NCBI GenBank assembly: GCA_902799765.1
Contig: CADCBZ010000017.1
Coordinates: 1-47,849, forward strand
Source of the DNA: an uncultured Prevotellaceae bacterium
Lineage (GTDB): Bacteria; Bacteroidota; Bacteroidia; Bacteroidales; Bacteroidaceae
Length of the DNA stretch: 47,849 nucleotides
Direction of reading: 5' to 3'
Shown here: positions 1 through 6,785 of the stretch, one piece after another
Layout: each line of letters begins with the position of its first letter
Numbering within the stretch: position 1 is the stretch's first letter
The notes under the pieces: model-generated
The model's input: the letters and a program-made list of their open reading frames with translations, nothing else
Database searches by the model: none
Told to the model about the DNA's origin: nothing
Program-made: the position numbers and the translations under genes

Positions 1-28
1 TGTAGCAAACGCAAAATTACAAATCTTT

Positions 29-58
29 GGGGACTTGCCGAAAGGTTTGTCCCCTTTT
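29..58 (+). terminator. possible hairpin terminator at left edge
   Basis: GGGGAC (29-34) pairs with GTCCCC (49-54) and is followed by TTTTCT. It could end a plus-strand gene lying outside the window. On the minus strand a TAATTTTGC-like -7 element (about 11-19) could instead drive a gene leaving the window to the left. Neither flanking gene is visible, so this is tentative. Confidence 0.3.
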
Positions 59-151
59 CTGTCGGCTCAACTCAATTTTTTATCGGACACCAATAAATTT
101 TTTTAAAACATTACGATTAGGCTGCCAAGGGACAGGTTCCTGGCATACAAT

Positions 152-187
152 AAGAAAAGGCTAGCATTTACTGCTGGCCTTTTTCTT
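152..187. terminator. bidirectional intrinsic terminator
   Basis: Near-perfect inverted repeat with arms 152-166 (aagaaaaggctagca) and 171-186, ending in a T-run on either strand. It lies just downstream of the minus-strand lipoprotein gene and fits as its terminator. Confidence 0.65.
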
Positions 188-227
188 GGTACCTGCCATG
201 TGGACTGACACCTGGCATCTCATATTA

Positions 228-854
228 CTATTTTACAAGGTATTTAAAATCGTTCTCGCATAGCGGTTGGAAACTGATACTCCAGCAGTCTTCATTACTC
301 TCGTCTGACTTCCAGAATGCGATCTGCACCTCTAGCGTGCCGTCGGCCGAAAGATAGAGATAGGTAATGTCGCCTTCATTGTCTTCGGGAAATCTTATTA
401 AGCCCATATTCTTGAATCCATTGCGCTCTAGCTCGTCCATTACAGTCTCTGGCGACATATGTGAGCAGAAGTGATACTCCACTTGGCATAAGTATTTACA
501 GTCGGCATCGCTGAAGTCGAAACTTATTGTGCATTCGTCGTTGTAAAAATCTTTATAGTAATAAAATCCATCACTATAATCATAACGCTCCACGCCGTCA
601 GTTTCCCACTGTGAATAATCGCTGAACTCGGCCTTAAAATAGTTCTCTGCTTGAGCAAGCGACGTGCCGAAAGCGAGGTATGGCTGAATAGTGATATCGC
701 CAAAATGGAGTACTAGATCCGTCTGAAGTTGATACGTCACAGGATCGTCATCGTTTGAACAAGCCGTAAACACTGTTGAAGTCATTACGCAGCAGATGGC
801 TATAGCCAGCGTAGCAACGTGCTGCTTCACATTCATAAATTCTTTTTGTTTCAT
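228..854 (-). CDS. putative lipoprotein of unknown function
   Basis: About 208 residues from the chosen ATG at 854. The open frame extends to 944, but that extension runs back through the promoter, so the internal Met (MKQKEF...) is preferred; a second Met at 836 is also possible. The N-terminus is a lipoprotein signal: charged start, hydrophobic stretch, then a lipobox ending FTAC, followed by SNDDD, an acidic +2 region typical of Bacteroidetes surface-exported lipoproteins. The mature part is rich in Asp, Tyr and Phe and resembles no family I can name. It lies downstream of two double-glycine micro-ORFs on the same strand but seems to have its own promoter (890-897). Cell-envelope location is inferred; function is unknown. 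Confidence 0.8.
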   Translation of the reverse strand: MKQKEFMNVKQHVATLAIAICCVMTSTVFTACSNDDDPVTYQLQTDLVLHFGDITIQPYLAFGTSLAQAENYFKAEFSDYSQWETDGVERYDYSDGFYYYKDFYNDECTISFDFSDADCKYLCQVEYHFCSHMSPETVMDELERNGFKNMGLIRFPEDNEGDITYLYLSADGTLEVQIAFWKSDESNEDCWSISFQPLCENDFKYLVK

Positions 855-888
855 AATGATAGTTTGTTGATAATGATTAATTTTGAGG

Positions 889-897
889 GCAAAGATA
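889..897 (-). promoter_or_regulatory. Bacteroidetes -7 element for the lipoprotein gene
   Basis: Minus strand reads TATCTTTGCC here, matching TAnnTTTG, about 35 bases upstream of the ATG at 854. No convincing -33 TTG is visible. Confidence 0.55.
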
Positions 898-911
898 AAA
901 AGAATATATGA

Positions 912-960
912 TGGTACCTGAGTCATAGCAGTCATCATACCCAAGTACCTGTCCCAGTGA
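912..960. repeat. REP-like imperfect palindromic sequence
   Basis: Contains ggtacctg...cccaagtacc and the motif ccaagtacctgtccc. A related motif (gggacaggttcctggca) occurs at 129-145 on the far side of the lipoprotein gene, so similar gggacaggt motifs flank that gene in inverted orientation. Short and imperfect. Confidence 0.3.
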
Positions 961-965
961 CTAAC

Positions 966-1079
966 CTACTCCTTACGGGGGACGGGTGGGGTCTGGAATG
1001 GAATTCCGCCGTTTACCTGCTCCAACTCTTCCTTAGTTAACTCCTGATCCTTCTGGACGTTCTTTTCATTCTGTTTCAT
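966..1079 (-). CDS. micro-ORF 1: double-glycine leader peptide (bacteriocin/RiPP-like precursor)
   Basis: A 37-residue ORF too short for usual gene callers. The leader is hydrophilic and ends ELTKEELEQVNGG, which fits the double-glycine leader pattern cleaved by C39-peptidase ABC exporters (hydrophobic residues at about -4, -7 and -12 and GG at -2/-1). The predicted core is IPFQTPPVPRKE, 12 residues, Pro-rich, with no Cys. The start is ATG at 1079. The gene and its whole upstream leader are nearly identical to the next copy (1241-1351); only the segment after GG differs, as expected for a family of exported peptides sharing one processing enzyme. No C39 transporter or modifying enzyme is in the window. 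That it is expressed and processed is inference. Confidence 0.65.
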   Translation of the reverse strand: MKQNEKNVQKDQELTKEELEQVNGGIPFQTPPVPRKE

Positions 1080-1224
1080 AATCTAATAAATTTTAAATTG
1101 TTAAACTTGCTGTTTCTTGTCTCTCAGATGTCGTTTGTTCTGATTGAGCTTTGCTCTTAACCTCTTTCGCTCGAAATAGCTCGAATTGCATTCGGCTCTT
1201 TACTCGCTTAATCGAGGTTTTGAC
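1005..1224. repeat. 220-bp direct repeat, copy 1
   Basis: Matches 1277-1496 at a constant offset of 272 bases with about four substitutions. It covers the minus-strand leader and the conserved 5' part of micro-ORF 1 and stops exactly where the core peptide begins. It includes the short palindrome gagctttgctc and ctcgcttaatcgag. Confidence 0.9.
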
Positions 1225-1240
1225 ACACGTCAGTGGGTCG

Positions 1241-1351
1241 TCATAACGCTTTCGCTTTCGGACGTGTTAGAAAACCTCCGCCGTTTACCTGCTCCAACTC
1301 TTCCTTAGTTAACTCCTGATCCTTCTGGATGTTCTTTTCATTCTGTTCCAT
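1241..1351 (-). CDS. micro-ORF 2: double-glycine leader peptide (bacteriocin/RiPP-like precursor)
   Basis: A 36-residue ORF from ATG at 1351. The leader is the same as in micro-ORF 1 except for two conservative changes (K2E, V8I) and ends ELTKEELEQVNGG. The predicted core is GFLTRPKAKAL, 11 residues, basic, with no Cys. The conserved leader, variable core and tandem duplication together support a true exported-peptide gene. Transport and activity are not shown by the window. The third base of leader codons varies little, so the duplication is recent or kept uniform by conversion. Confidence 0.65.
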   Translation of the reverse strand: MEQNEKNIQKDQELTKEELEQVNGGGFLTRPKAKAL

Positions 1352-1496
1352 AATCTAATAAATTTTAAATTGTTAAACTAGCTGTTTCTTGTCTCTAAGA
1401 TGTCGTTTGTTCTGATTGAGCTTTGCTCTTAACCTCTTTCGCTCGAAATAGCTCGAATTGCATTCGGCTCTTTACTCGCTTAATCGAGGTTTTGAC
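1277..1496. repeat. 220-bp direct repeat, copy 2
   Basis: Second copy of the leader-plus-signal-peptide unit at 1005-1224, separated from it by 52 bases that hold the core of micro-ORF 2. The intergenic part is untranslated and unusually well conserved, suggesting a regulatory leader. Confidence 0.9.
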
Positions 1497-1530
1497 TTCC
1501 AAGAAATAAGCCAGATTATTGTAGGAGTTG

Positions 1531-1557
1531 TTGCGACAGGCTTGGTGTTTTGCGACA
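1531..1557. promoter_or_regulatory. direct repeat TTGCGACA x2, possible regulator site
   Basis: TTGCGACA at 1531-1538 and 1550-1557, a 19-bp period (about two helical turns), upstream of the minus-strand micro-ORFs. A near-consensus -7 (TATTTTG on minus, about 1555-1561) overlaps it. This spacing suits a dimeric regulator such as LytTR or AraC type, but no regulator gene is adjacent. Confidence 0.4.
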
Positions 1558-1746
1558 AAATAGGGGAATAAGAGGTTGTGGCTGTCGTAAATAGTATTAA
1601 TATAATTCTGTTATTCTATCATTAAGGCATAACGGCGGGCCTGAGATTCTTGTTTGGAGAATTCTCGAGCAGGGCTCCCATTTTTAGGAATGCGGCCCAA
1701 CTTATAGATCCAGGAGTTAAATGGTTCATAACTTCAATTGATAAAA
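1558..1746. other. non-coding stretch upstream of micro-ORFs
   Basis: No supported gene. A 40-codon open stretch without a start codon lies on the minus strand (about 1610-1735) and may be a decayed gene end; nothing else is recognisable. Confidence 0.4.
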
Positions 1747-2283
1747 TTAATCTTTCTCACTAACAATCTGCTCAATAAATGCATCCATCTCAGCATACTC
1801 CATAGAGTTAAAGTCGTTTTTCTTCTTATAATCTATTTTGTTGTTGTGGAGCATCGCCTTCAGGTAAGCAATATAATAATACTGTCCCTTAATGGCTGTC
1901 TTGAACGTCTTGAAACGTCTGACTTCTTCTGGGCGATTGTTCATGATGCCCTCAGGTTTTGTAACTCTCTCAGCTGGCATTAAAGTCTCCAGCATGTTTG
2001 TGCAACGCTTGAATTGTAAGAAACTGGGATGTTTGAAATAGTCTCTCATCATCCCGAATTGCTTTTTCATTTCCGCGTGAGCCATATACAGATCTGTGTA
2101 CTTGGTTTCCAGTTTCTCTGTATAGTCGGCATATTGATCCATCAATTTGCAATTCTGCACATACTTTTTTGCGAGTTCATTACCTTGCATACTAACTGGA
2201 ATAGTAGCAGGGAGGGGAGCAACTGGTTCGGGCTTTGGCCCGAAATACACGGCCTCTGCCACTTTCTTGAATCTTTGTCTCAT
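1747..2283 (-). CDS. hypothetical protein, 178 aa
   Basis: Soluble, basic, mostly helical protein with no signal peptide and no motif I recognise. It starts at ATG 2283 and is preceded by a good promoter (TTG 2387-2389, TATCTTTG 2359-2366 on minus), which supports expression. Tyr, Lys and Met are frequent (for example YTEKLETKYTDLYMAHAEMKKQ). It is isolated, with neighbours that give no functional hint. Function unknown. Confidence 0.7.
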   Translation of the reverse strand: MRQRFKKVAEAVYFGPKPEPVAPLPATIPVSMQGNELAKKYVQNCKLMDQYADYTEKLETKYTDLYMAHAEMKKQFGMMRDYFKHPSFLQFKRCTNMLETLMPAERVTKPEGIMNNRPEEVRRFKTFKTAIKGQYYYIAYLKAMLHNNKIDYKKKNDFNSMEYAEMDAFIEQIVSEKD

Positions 2284-2358
2284 TAATAAAGTTCATCATG
2301 CATTTAATTAATTGTGTTATTGTATCTCTGATTGCCGTTATTTATCGCAAATCGAGTG

Positions 2359-2389
2359 CAAAGATAATACTTTATTGTAGTTTATGCAA
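2359..2389 (-). promoter_or_regulatory. promoter for the 178-aa gene
   Basis: Minus-strand TTG (2389-2387), 20-base spacer, TATCTTTG (2366-2359), about 75 bases upstream of the ATG. Confidence 0.65.
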
Positions 2390-2493
2390 GTGTTTGGGAG
2401 ATTGAAAAGTACAATTTATCATAAATTTCGTATGGGTTTGATTCTTTGTCGATGATTTAGGGAGTTTTATCGGGATTGATGAGTAAAGAGCAT

Positions 2494-2526
2494 AAAAAAC
2501 GCCCCGATCCTTCACAGGAGAGGGCG
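2494..2526 (-). terminator. intrinsic terminator of the candidate small RNA
   Basis: Minus-strand stem cgccc...gggcg with an inner CCT/AGG pairing, followed by six T. Confidence 0.55.
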
Positions 2527-2572
2527 CGTCCCTAATTATTAACCTTAAAACTATTACTATGATTTCTAAAAT
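2494..2572 (-). ncRNA. candidate small RNA with own promoter and terminator
   Basis: On the minus strand a consensus promoter (TTG 2607-2605, N20, TATCTTTG 2584-2577) is followed by about 80 bases with no ATG and then a GC-rich hairpin (CGCCC/GGGCG ends at 2522-2526 and 2500-2504) running into TTTTTT (2499-2494). Promoter, short untranslated body and intrinsic terminator define a free-standing small transcript. A long open frame covering this region (2372-2677) crosses promoter and terminator and is judged spurious. Target unknown; the divergent gene at 2896 is the nearest plus-strand gene. Confidence 0.5.
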
Positions 2573-2576
2573 AGTG

Positions 2577-2607
2577 CAAAGATACTGTTTATTCCTGAAT
2601 TGAGCAA
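2577..2607 (-). promoter_or_regulatory. promoter of the candidate small RNA
   Basis: TTG, 20-base spacer, TATCTTTG on the minus strand; same geometry as the other promoters in this window. Confidence 0.55.
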
Positions 2608-2654
2608 GGAAATAAGAAAAAATTTTTTTCTTCCCATTTTTTTGAGGAAATAAG

Positions 2655-2687
2655 TTGTTTCTTTTTAAAAAAACCATTATCTTTGCA
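2655..2687 (+). promoter_or_regulatory. promoter for the 442-aa gene
   Basis: TTG (2655-2657), about 21-base spacer, TATCTTTGC (2679-2687). It leaves an unusually long leader of about 200 bases before the ATG at 2896, containing the palindrome gagcatcatgctc; no riboswitch class recognised. Confidence 0.6.
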
Positions 2688-2895
2688 CACCTACAAATAA
2701 CTATTCGCCAATCTCGGAGCTCGGCAGTGCTAGGGGATATATTTGAATAGGAAGTATAATTAAATTGATTTATCGCTTAAAGATACTATACATACTTTAT
2801 TATTATAGTGCTCGCGTCTCTTTTCTAAGAACAAACAGCCAAAACTAACCAGAGCATCATGCTCAAATTATCTATAACTTTAACTCTTAATTGTA

Positions 2896-4224
2896 ATGAC
2901 TAAAATTTTAATAAATGGGTCATGTTTGGCCCGCTCTTTGGAAACACAGGCCTTAGAAGGTACTGGTTTCCGCACATCGTTGAGACAGTTTATTTCGCAT
3001 CTGGATGAGTCACAAAAGGCTTACGACATGATTGCTGTTGATGATCCTGGCACCAAATGCCTGTTTGTAGCCAGTATGGTAAAGTGGGCTCATCTTGCCA
3101 ACTTCCGACTCCTGGATTATCTGGAGAAGATTAACAAGGGAGATTGTGAAGAGGTACTGGCTTTGGATTATGCCAAGCTCTGCAACAAGAACTATTGGCT
3201 GAGAGGAAAAAAGAAAAGCGACATGATGGCTTACAGTGATAAACCACTGAAGTACTATCTGGAGATTTGGAATTCCGACGAGACTTCATGGGATCTTTAC
3301 CAGTTGTATGAGGCAAATGTCTGTGAGTTGGCTGATAACCTTAAGAAAGTGAAAAGCACCTTTGACAAACCTGAACTTTACGAGAAACTGATGCAGCAGA
3401 TGAAAGAGCAGTATGCTGATCCTGACATCGATTATGAGTATGAACAGATAAAGGAGGCATATGTGGAACCGAGCATGAATGATTTTCTGAAGATGCAGGT
3501 GAAGGCTTGTGTCGATTTCTTGAAGTCGGGTATGCTGAATCATGTGCTGTCGATCTCGAATGAAGAGATAGAAGAGGTGGATGAAACTAAACTTCATAAG
3601 ATGTTGGAGCCAGATTATAAGACGCCAGATAATCTGAAGAAGCTTTGGGCTAAGTTGAAGAAGTTTATTGAGTTGAAGGAGAATGTGATGCTTGTGCCCA
3701 AAAGAGGTTTGATCAGAAAGCATGTACTCAAGCATTTTCACGAGTTGAATGGTGACCATTTTAGTGCTTTGTTCAGACTCGACAAACTCCTGACGCTGAT
3801 GCATCAGGATATGGTGAAGATGAAGCCTGAGTTGGCTCAGTATCTGACGACGAACGAGAGCCCGAATGTATTTGGCATCGTGAACAGTCTGACTAGACTG
3901 ATGCAGCAGGATTGGTTTAAACAGTTCCGTACGGATCCGAAGTATGGTGATATTTGGATTGAGAAGTTTGTTTCTGAACTGTTGGCTTCGGAGTACCAGC
4001 AGGAGTTGTTAGAGATCTGGAAGGATGCTGACAAGCGACTAACGCTGAAGGGTAACATCATTGGTTGTCTGAATAAGGCTGGCATCATCGACGGAAGTGA
4101 TTTGGGTATTGCGACAGCATTGTTGAATGGTACAATAGGAGAAAACAAGAAATTTGCCATCTATATGGGCAGGGGTAAGAAAATGGTTTTTTGTGACTGG
4201 ATCTGCGACTATGTGAAAGGCTGA
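2896..4224 (+). CDS. hypothetical protein, 442 aa
   Basis: Soluble protein without signal peptide. The N-terminus (MTKILINGSCLARSLETQAL) predicts a beta strand and turn, and the rest is mainly helical, with many Lys, Glu, Leu and Met. The C-terminal quarter (DKRLTLKGNIIGCLNKAGIIDG) resembles a compact helical domain. I do not recognise a family. It has its own promoter with a long leader and is followed by a hairpin/T-run terminator, so it is transcribed alone. It borders the phage-derived cassette and may be accessory. Function unknown. Confidence 0.75.
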   Translation: MTKILINGSCLARSLETQALEGTGFRTSLRQFISHLDESQKAYDMIAVDDPGTKCLFVASMVKWAHLANFRLLDYLEKINKGDCEEVLALDYAKLCNKNYWLRGKKKSDMMAYSDKPLKYYLEIWNSDETSWDLYQLYEANVCELADNLKKVKSTFDKPELYEKLMQQMKEQYADPDIDYEYEQIKEAYVEPSMNDFLKMQVKACVDFLKSGMLNHVLSISNEEIEEVDETKLHKMLEPDYKTPDNLKKLWAKLKKFIELKENVMLVPKRGLIRKHVLKHFHELNGDHFSALFRLDKLLTLMHQDMVKMKPELAQYLTTNESPNVFGIVNSLTRLMQQDWFKQFRTDPKYGDIWIEKFVSELLASEYQQELLEIWKDADKRLTLKGNIIGCLNKAGIIDGSDLGIATALLNGTIGENKKFAIYMGRGKKMVFCDWICDYVKG

Positions 4225-4250
4225 TTTCACATAAAAGTTCAACTGAGAAG

Positions 4251-4291
4251 TTCTACTGGAGTTCAACTGGAATTTCAGTAGAATTTTTTTT
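4251..4291 (+). terminator. terminator after the 442-aa gene
   Basis: TTCTACTG (4251-4258) pairs with CAGTAGAA (4276-4283), followed by eight T. A TTCAACTG copy sits in the loop. Confidence 0.5.
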
Positions 4292-4341
4292 GTTTTTTCT
4301 GAAACTACGATAAACACAGGTGTTATAGGCCGTTTTTGGTC

Positions 4342-4391
4342 GTTCAACTGAAAATTCAACTGAACTTTTTTTTTCAGTTGAATAGTTGAAC
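4342..4391. promoter_or_regulatory. TTCAACTG inverted-repeat array (operator candidate)
   Basis: Arms 4342-4364 and 4373-4391 form a long inverted repeat, each arm holding two TTCAACTG-like units. Two more direct copies lie at 4238-4245 and 4262-4269. The right arm ends 2 bases before the -7 element at 4394, so a bound protein would block or activate that promoter. The first gene downstream is a phage-type regulator. Confidence 0.5.
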
Positions 4392-4393
4392 TC

Positions 4394-4402
4394 TACATTT
4401 GC
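4394..4402 (+). promoter_or_regulatory. -7 element of the phage-derived cassette
   Basis: TACATTTGC matches TAnnTTTG. It is followed by about 245 untranslated bases before the Rha gene. A -33 TTG is not clear. Confidence 0.45.
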
Positions 4403-4563
4403 ACTCGCAATTCGATCATTGAGGTTGCGCCTCGAAAATCGGCTTTGCGCGATCTTTGACATATTGATACTCATAATAATATTCTTGTTCATGGTTACTT
4501 TCTGAATTCGTGATTTTGCTTTTTATTTTTTTGAGAGCGGTCAGCGGACTGCCAGCCCCTGTC

Positions 4564-4588
4564 CTGTCGTGAGACACGGCAGTTTTTT
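4564..4588 (+). terminator. attenuator-like hairpin in the Rha leader
   Basis: CTGTCGTG (4564-4571), loop AGA, CACGGCAG (4575-4582), then six T. It lies between the only visible promoter and the ATG at 4648, so read-through must be regulated or partial. A further palindrome (GTACGC 4600-4605 / GCGTAC 4612-4617) follows. Confidence 0.6.
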
Positions 4589-4647
4589 AGAAAATTCTCG
4601 TACGCATATACGCGTACCTTTATTAATAATTTAAAAACAATAAAATT

Positions 4648-5316
4648 ATGAATGTAATTCAAAAATGTAATGCGATGCCTGCCGGGCGCATGACATCGCT
4701 GGAGATTGCCGAAGTTACCGGCAAGATGCACAAACATCTGATGCGTGACATCAGAAACATGGAGGCTGCATGGGAAAAAGTTAACGGGTCCAAATTTGGA
4801 CTGGTTGACTATCGCGATGCCAAGGGTGAGCTTCGCCCTTGTTACTCTCTATCGAAGACCGAGTGTCTTTACATCGCCACGAAGTTCAATGACGAGGCTC
4901 GCGCCAAGTTGGTGATCCGTTGGCAACAGTTGGAACAAGAGCGTTTGGTGCAACAGGGAGTCAGACGGCTGTTGGTGACCGAACAGGATGTGATGCACGA
5001 GGCAGAGCAGATTATCGGACGCACGCTGGTATCATTCAACCAAAATGCCGACGGCTGTATCACTGCCAGCGACATTGCCGAGGCATTAGGTATGGAAGTG
5101 AAGGATCTGAACTCTTTTCTTACGGACAAGAAGGTTCAGAAATGGCAGCGGGGTCAGTACCGACTAACTCCCGAATATGAAGGACTTGGACTTGCACAGG
5201 ACAGGCTCTTCATCTACTACTCGAAGGACGGGAAACAAAAGGAGCGCACTTATCTCGTCTGGACTACCAAAGGCGCAGAAATGATCGACAAGATGATTTT
5301 TGGAAATAGATTATAA
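4648..5316 (+). CDS. Rha/antirepressor-type phage regulatory protein
   Basis: A 222-aa protein in two parts. Residues 1-95 match the Rha (pRha) regulatory domain pattern: TSLEIAEVTGKMHKHLMRDIRNM, a winged-helix-like segment, then YSLSKTECLYIATKF. Residues 110-222 look like a KilA-C/antirepressor C-terminal DNA-binding domain (ITASDIAEALGMEVKDLNSFL and YLVWTTKGAEMIDKMIF). These proteins act in the cytoplasm to control prophage genes or interfere with host functions. It is the first gene of the cassette and sits behind an operator-like array and an attenuator. The next ORF overlaps its last codons. Confidence 0.8.
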   Translation: MNVIQKCNAMPAGRMTSLEIAEVTGKMHKHLMRDIRNMEAAWEKVNGSKFGLVDYRDAKGELRPCYSLSKTECLYIATKFNDEARAKLVIRWQQLEQERLVQQGVRRLLVTEQDVMHEAEQIIGRTLVSFNQNADGCITASDIAEALGMEVKDLNSFLTDKKVQKWQRGQYRLTPEYEGLGLAQDRLFIYYSKDGKQKERTYLVWTTKGAEMIDKMIFGNRL

Positions 5317-5617
5317 AGTGGCAAGAAAAGTAGAACAAAGAGTAAAGCTGAACAAGTATCGAGTTCCGGTTAAGAAGTGCTGTATGTCATGCACTTTTAG
5401 AGATCTGACTCGATCCGTAGGGAAGCGATTCTGTCTCAAACAGGAGATAGACGTGCAAAGGGACTTCTATTGCCCGAAATGGCGAATGAGCCATACCCAG
5501 AGAATGGCGGGCTTTGCCCGAGGCAGCGTGAAGTGCAGAGAATATCTGATGTTCGTGCTGGCGGTAAGGGAGGATGAAGCCCTGGCGATTGAGCGAGGCG
5601 AAGAGCCGAATTTTTAG
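5300..5617 (+). CDS. small cysteine-containing conserved cassette protein
   Basis: About 105 aa. The start is uncertain: TTG at 5300 overlaps the upstream gene, and GTG at 5318 just after its stop is an alternative. Residues CCMSC...C...C (Cys at about 27, 28, 31, 45 and 58) suggest a metal-binding or Fe-S site. It is rich in Arg and Lys. I do not know a family name; proteins like this accompany VirE/DUF3987 cassettes in Bacteroidales. Function unknown. Confidence 0.6.
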   Translation: MEIDYKVARKVEQRVKLNKYRVPVKKCCMSCTFRDLTRSVGKRFCLKQEIDVQRDFYCPKWRMSHTQRMAGFARGSVKCREYLMFVLAVREDEALAIERGEEPNF

Positions 5618-5691
5618 AGCATCATGGAGAATTCTATGAGATAGATTAAACATTAAATTTCAGAAAACATTAAAAATTAAATTTCAGAGTT

Positions 5692-5967
5692 ATGAAGGAA
5701 ATGATTTTAAGAGTGGTGAAGTGCGGTGAGTGCTTTACAGTGAAGAGTGAGAAATCTGAGGGCGGTGTGCTGAATAAGCGTACGCTTGTGTTGCAGGAAC
5801 TCGGCGGTAAGTACGAGAACTGCTACGTGGTAAGTGCCTTGGGTAATCTGGCTTCGATCCAGTTTAGTGAGGGTGATTTGGTAATCGCTACGCTGAGATT
5901 CCAAAGTCGGGAGTACAATGGGCAGATGTTTATGGATGTCATCGCAACAGATTTGATTAAGAAGTAA
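5692..5967 (+). CDS. DUF3127-like small OB-fold protein
   Basis: 91 aa. The core KRTLVLQELGGKYENCYVVSALGN and the later FSEGDLVIATLRFQSREYNGQMF have the strand pattern of DUF3127/OB-fold proteins, thought to bind single-stranded nucleic acid. ATG at 5692 is chosen; ATG at 5701 is also possible. It lies in the replication-like part of the cassette. The ssDNA-binding role is inferred from fold resemblance only. Confidence 0.6.
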   Translation: MKEMILRVVKCGECFTVKSEKSEGGVLNKRTLVLQELGGKYENCYVVSALGNLASIQFSEGDLVIATLRFQSREYNGQMFMDVIATDLIKK

Positions 5968-6051
5968 AAACAATTTGAGTTGAAGTGAGGAGGATGTTCT
6001 CGAGTAAATGGCCAAAGATTCTGACCTTCTGCTCACAAAAACTCAAAAACA

Positions 6052-6426
6052 ATGGAAAAGAACAATAACAACAACATTAAGACAACAACATTTAGTGCCC
6101 TGGTGGCAATAACCAAGACAGAGTGTGGATCAAACTTAATACAGGGACTGCCTGATAATCCGCGTGCAGGATTGGTAGAGCCGTTTCATGGTCGGGGAAA
6201 GTGCCAGATGTTTAATAATGGGGCGTTTGAATTCATCCAAGAAAAGCGCTTGCGAGGCAAGCCCGAGTTGAAAGTGGATTATGGCAGCCTGTCGTTCAGT
6301 TCTGACGGTAACGACCGAGTAGTTTTTACCGTTCCTGCGGAAATGCGTGCAGAGCTGCCAAAAGTGCTGAGAAAAGGTATCAAGGAGATAATCAACCATC
6401 TTAAAAAGAAAGGACTTAGCTTATGA
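6052..6426 (+). CDS. hypothetical cassette protein, 124 aa
   Basis: Starts with an Asn-rich tail (MEKNNNNN), then a mixed alpha/beta region ending in a basic helix (KVLRKGIKEIINHLKKKG). No family recognised. Its stop overlaps the start of the VirE-N gene by 4 bases (ATGA), so the two are translationally coupled. Confidence 0.6.
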   Translation: MEKNNNNNIKTTTFSALVAITKTECGSNLIQGLPDNPRAGLVEPFHGRGKCQMFNNGAFEFIQEKRLRGKPELKVDYGSLSFSSDGNDRVVFTVPAEMRAELPKVLRKGIKEIINHLKKKGLSL

Positions 6427-6785
6427 TCTATAGAATAACTTACGACAACAAAAGCCGCAAGCTGGCGCATCCTGTGAAGAATCGCGAGGAGCTGATGGCT
6501 CTGAGAGATTCAAAATTGAATCTGGAGAATCTTGCCAAAGCGCGCCAAGGTGATGAGAAGGCGAAAGCTGACCTGCTGCAACTGGCTTATAATCTGGGTC
6601 ACGTAGAAGGTCTGATAGCAGGCTGCAAAAGTCAGGGTAGCTTCTTCTTTCACGATGTGGATTGCTACGATGCGGAGCAGTCGGATGCCTTTAAGGAGTT
6701 AATTCTAAGCAAGAAGGAAACCATCGGGCTGATGATGCTGTCCTGGCACTACGATTTTAGAGAATCAGGTGCGTGTAGCAACTGA
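6423..6785 (+). pseudogene. VirE-N/BT4734-like N-terminal fragment, frame broken
   Basis: 120 aa. Residues 1-106 match the N-terminal region of Bacteroidales VirE/BT4734-type proteins as I remember them (ITYDNKSRKLAHPVKNREELMALRDS, SFFFHDVDCYD, SKKETIGLMML). After about 6740 the frame reads nonsense (SWHYDFRESGACSN) to a stop at 6783. The +1 frame from 6742 reads PGTTILENQVRVATELQ, which is the expected continuation and leads straight into the next ORF. A short piece (roughly 14-18 codons, judged from memory of the family) seems missing at the junction. VirE-N is thought to be part of a primase-like or replication module. Confidence 0.6.

Noticed and set aside
1610-1735. 40-codon open stretch on minus, ending RRYALMIE
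   Set aside because: Amino-acid composition looks protein-like, but there is no start codon and an upstream in-frame stop; at most a gene remnant.
2372-2677. 101-codon minus-strand frame
   Set aside because: It crosses a promoter and an intrinsic terminator and encodes a Phe/Leu/Lys-rich, signal-free product; better explained as intergenic DNA with a small RNA.
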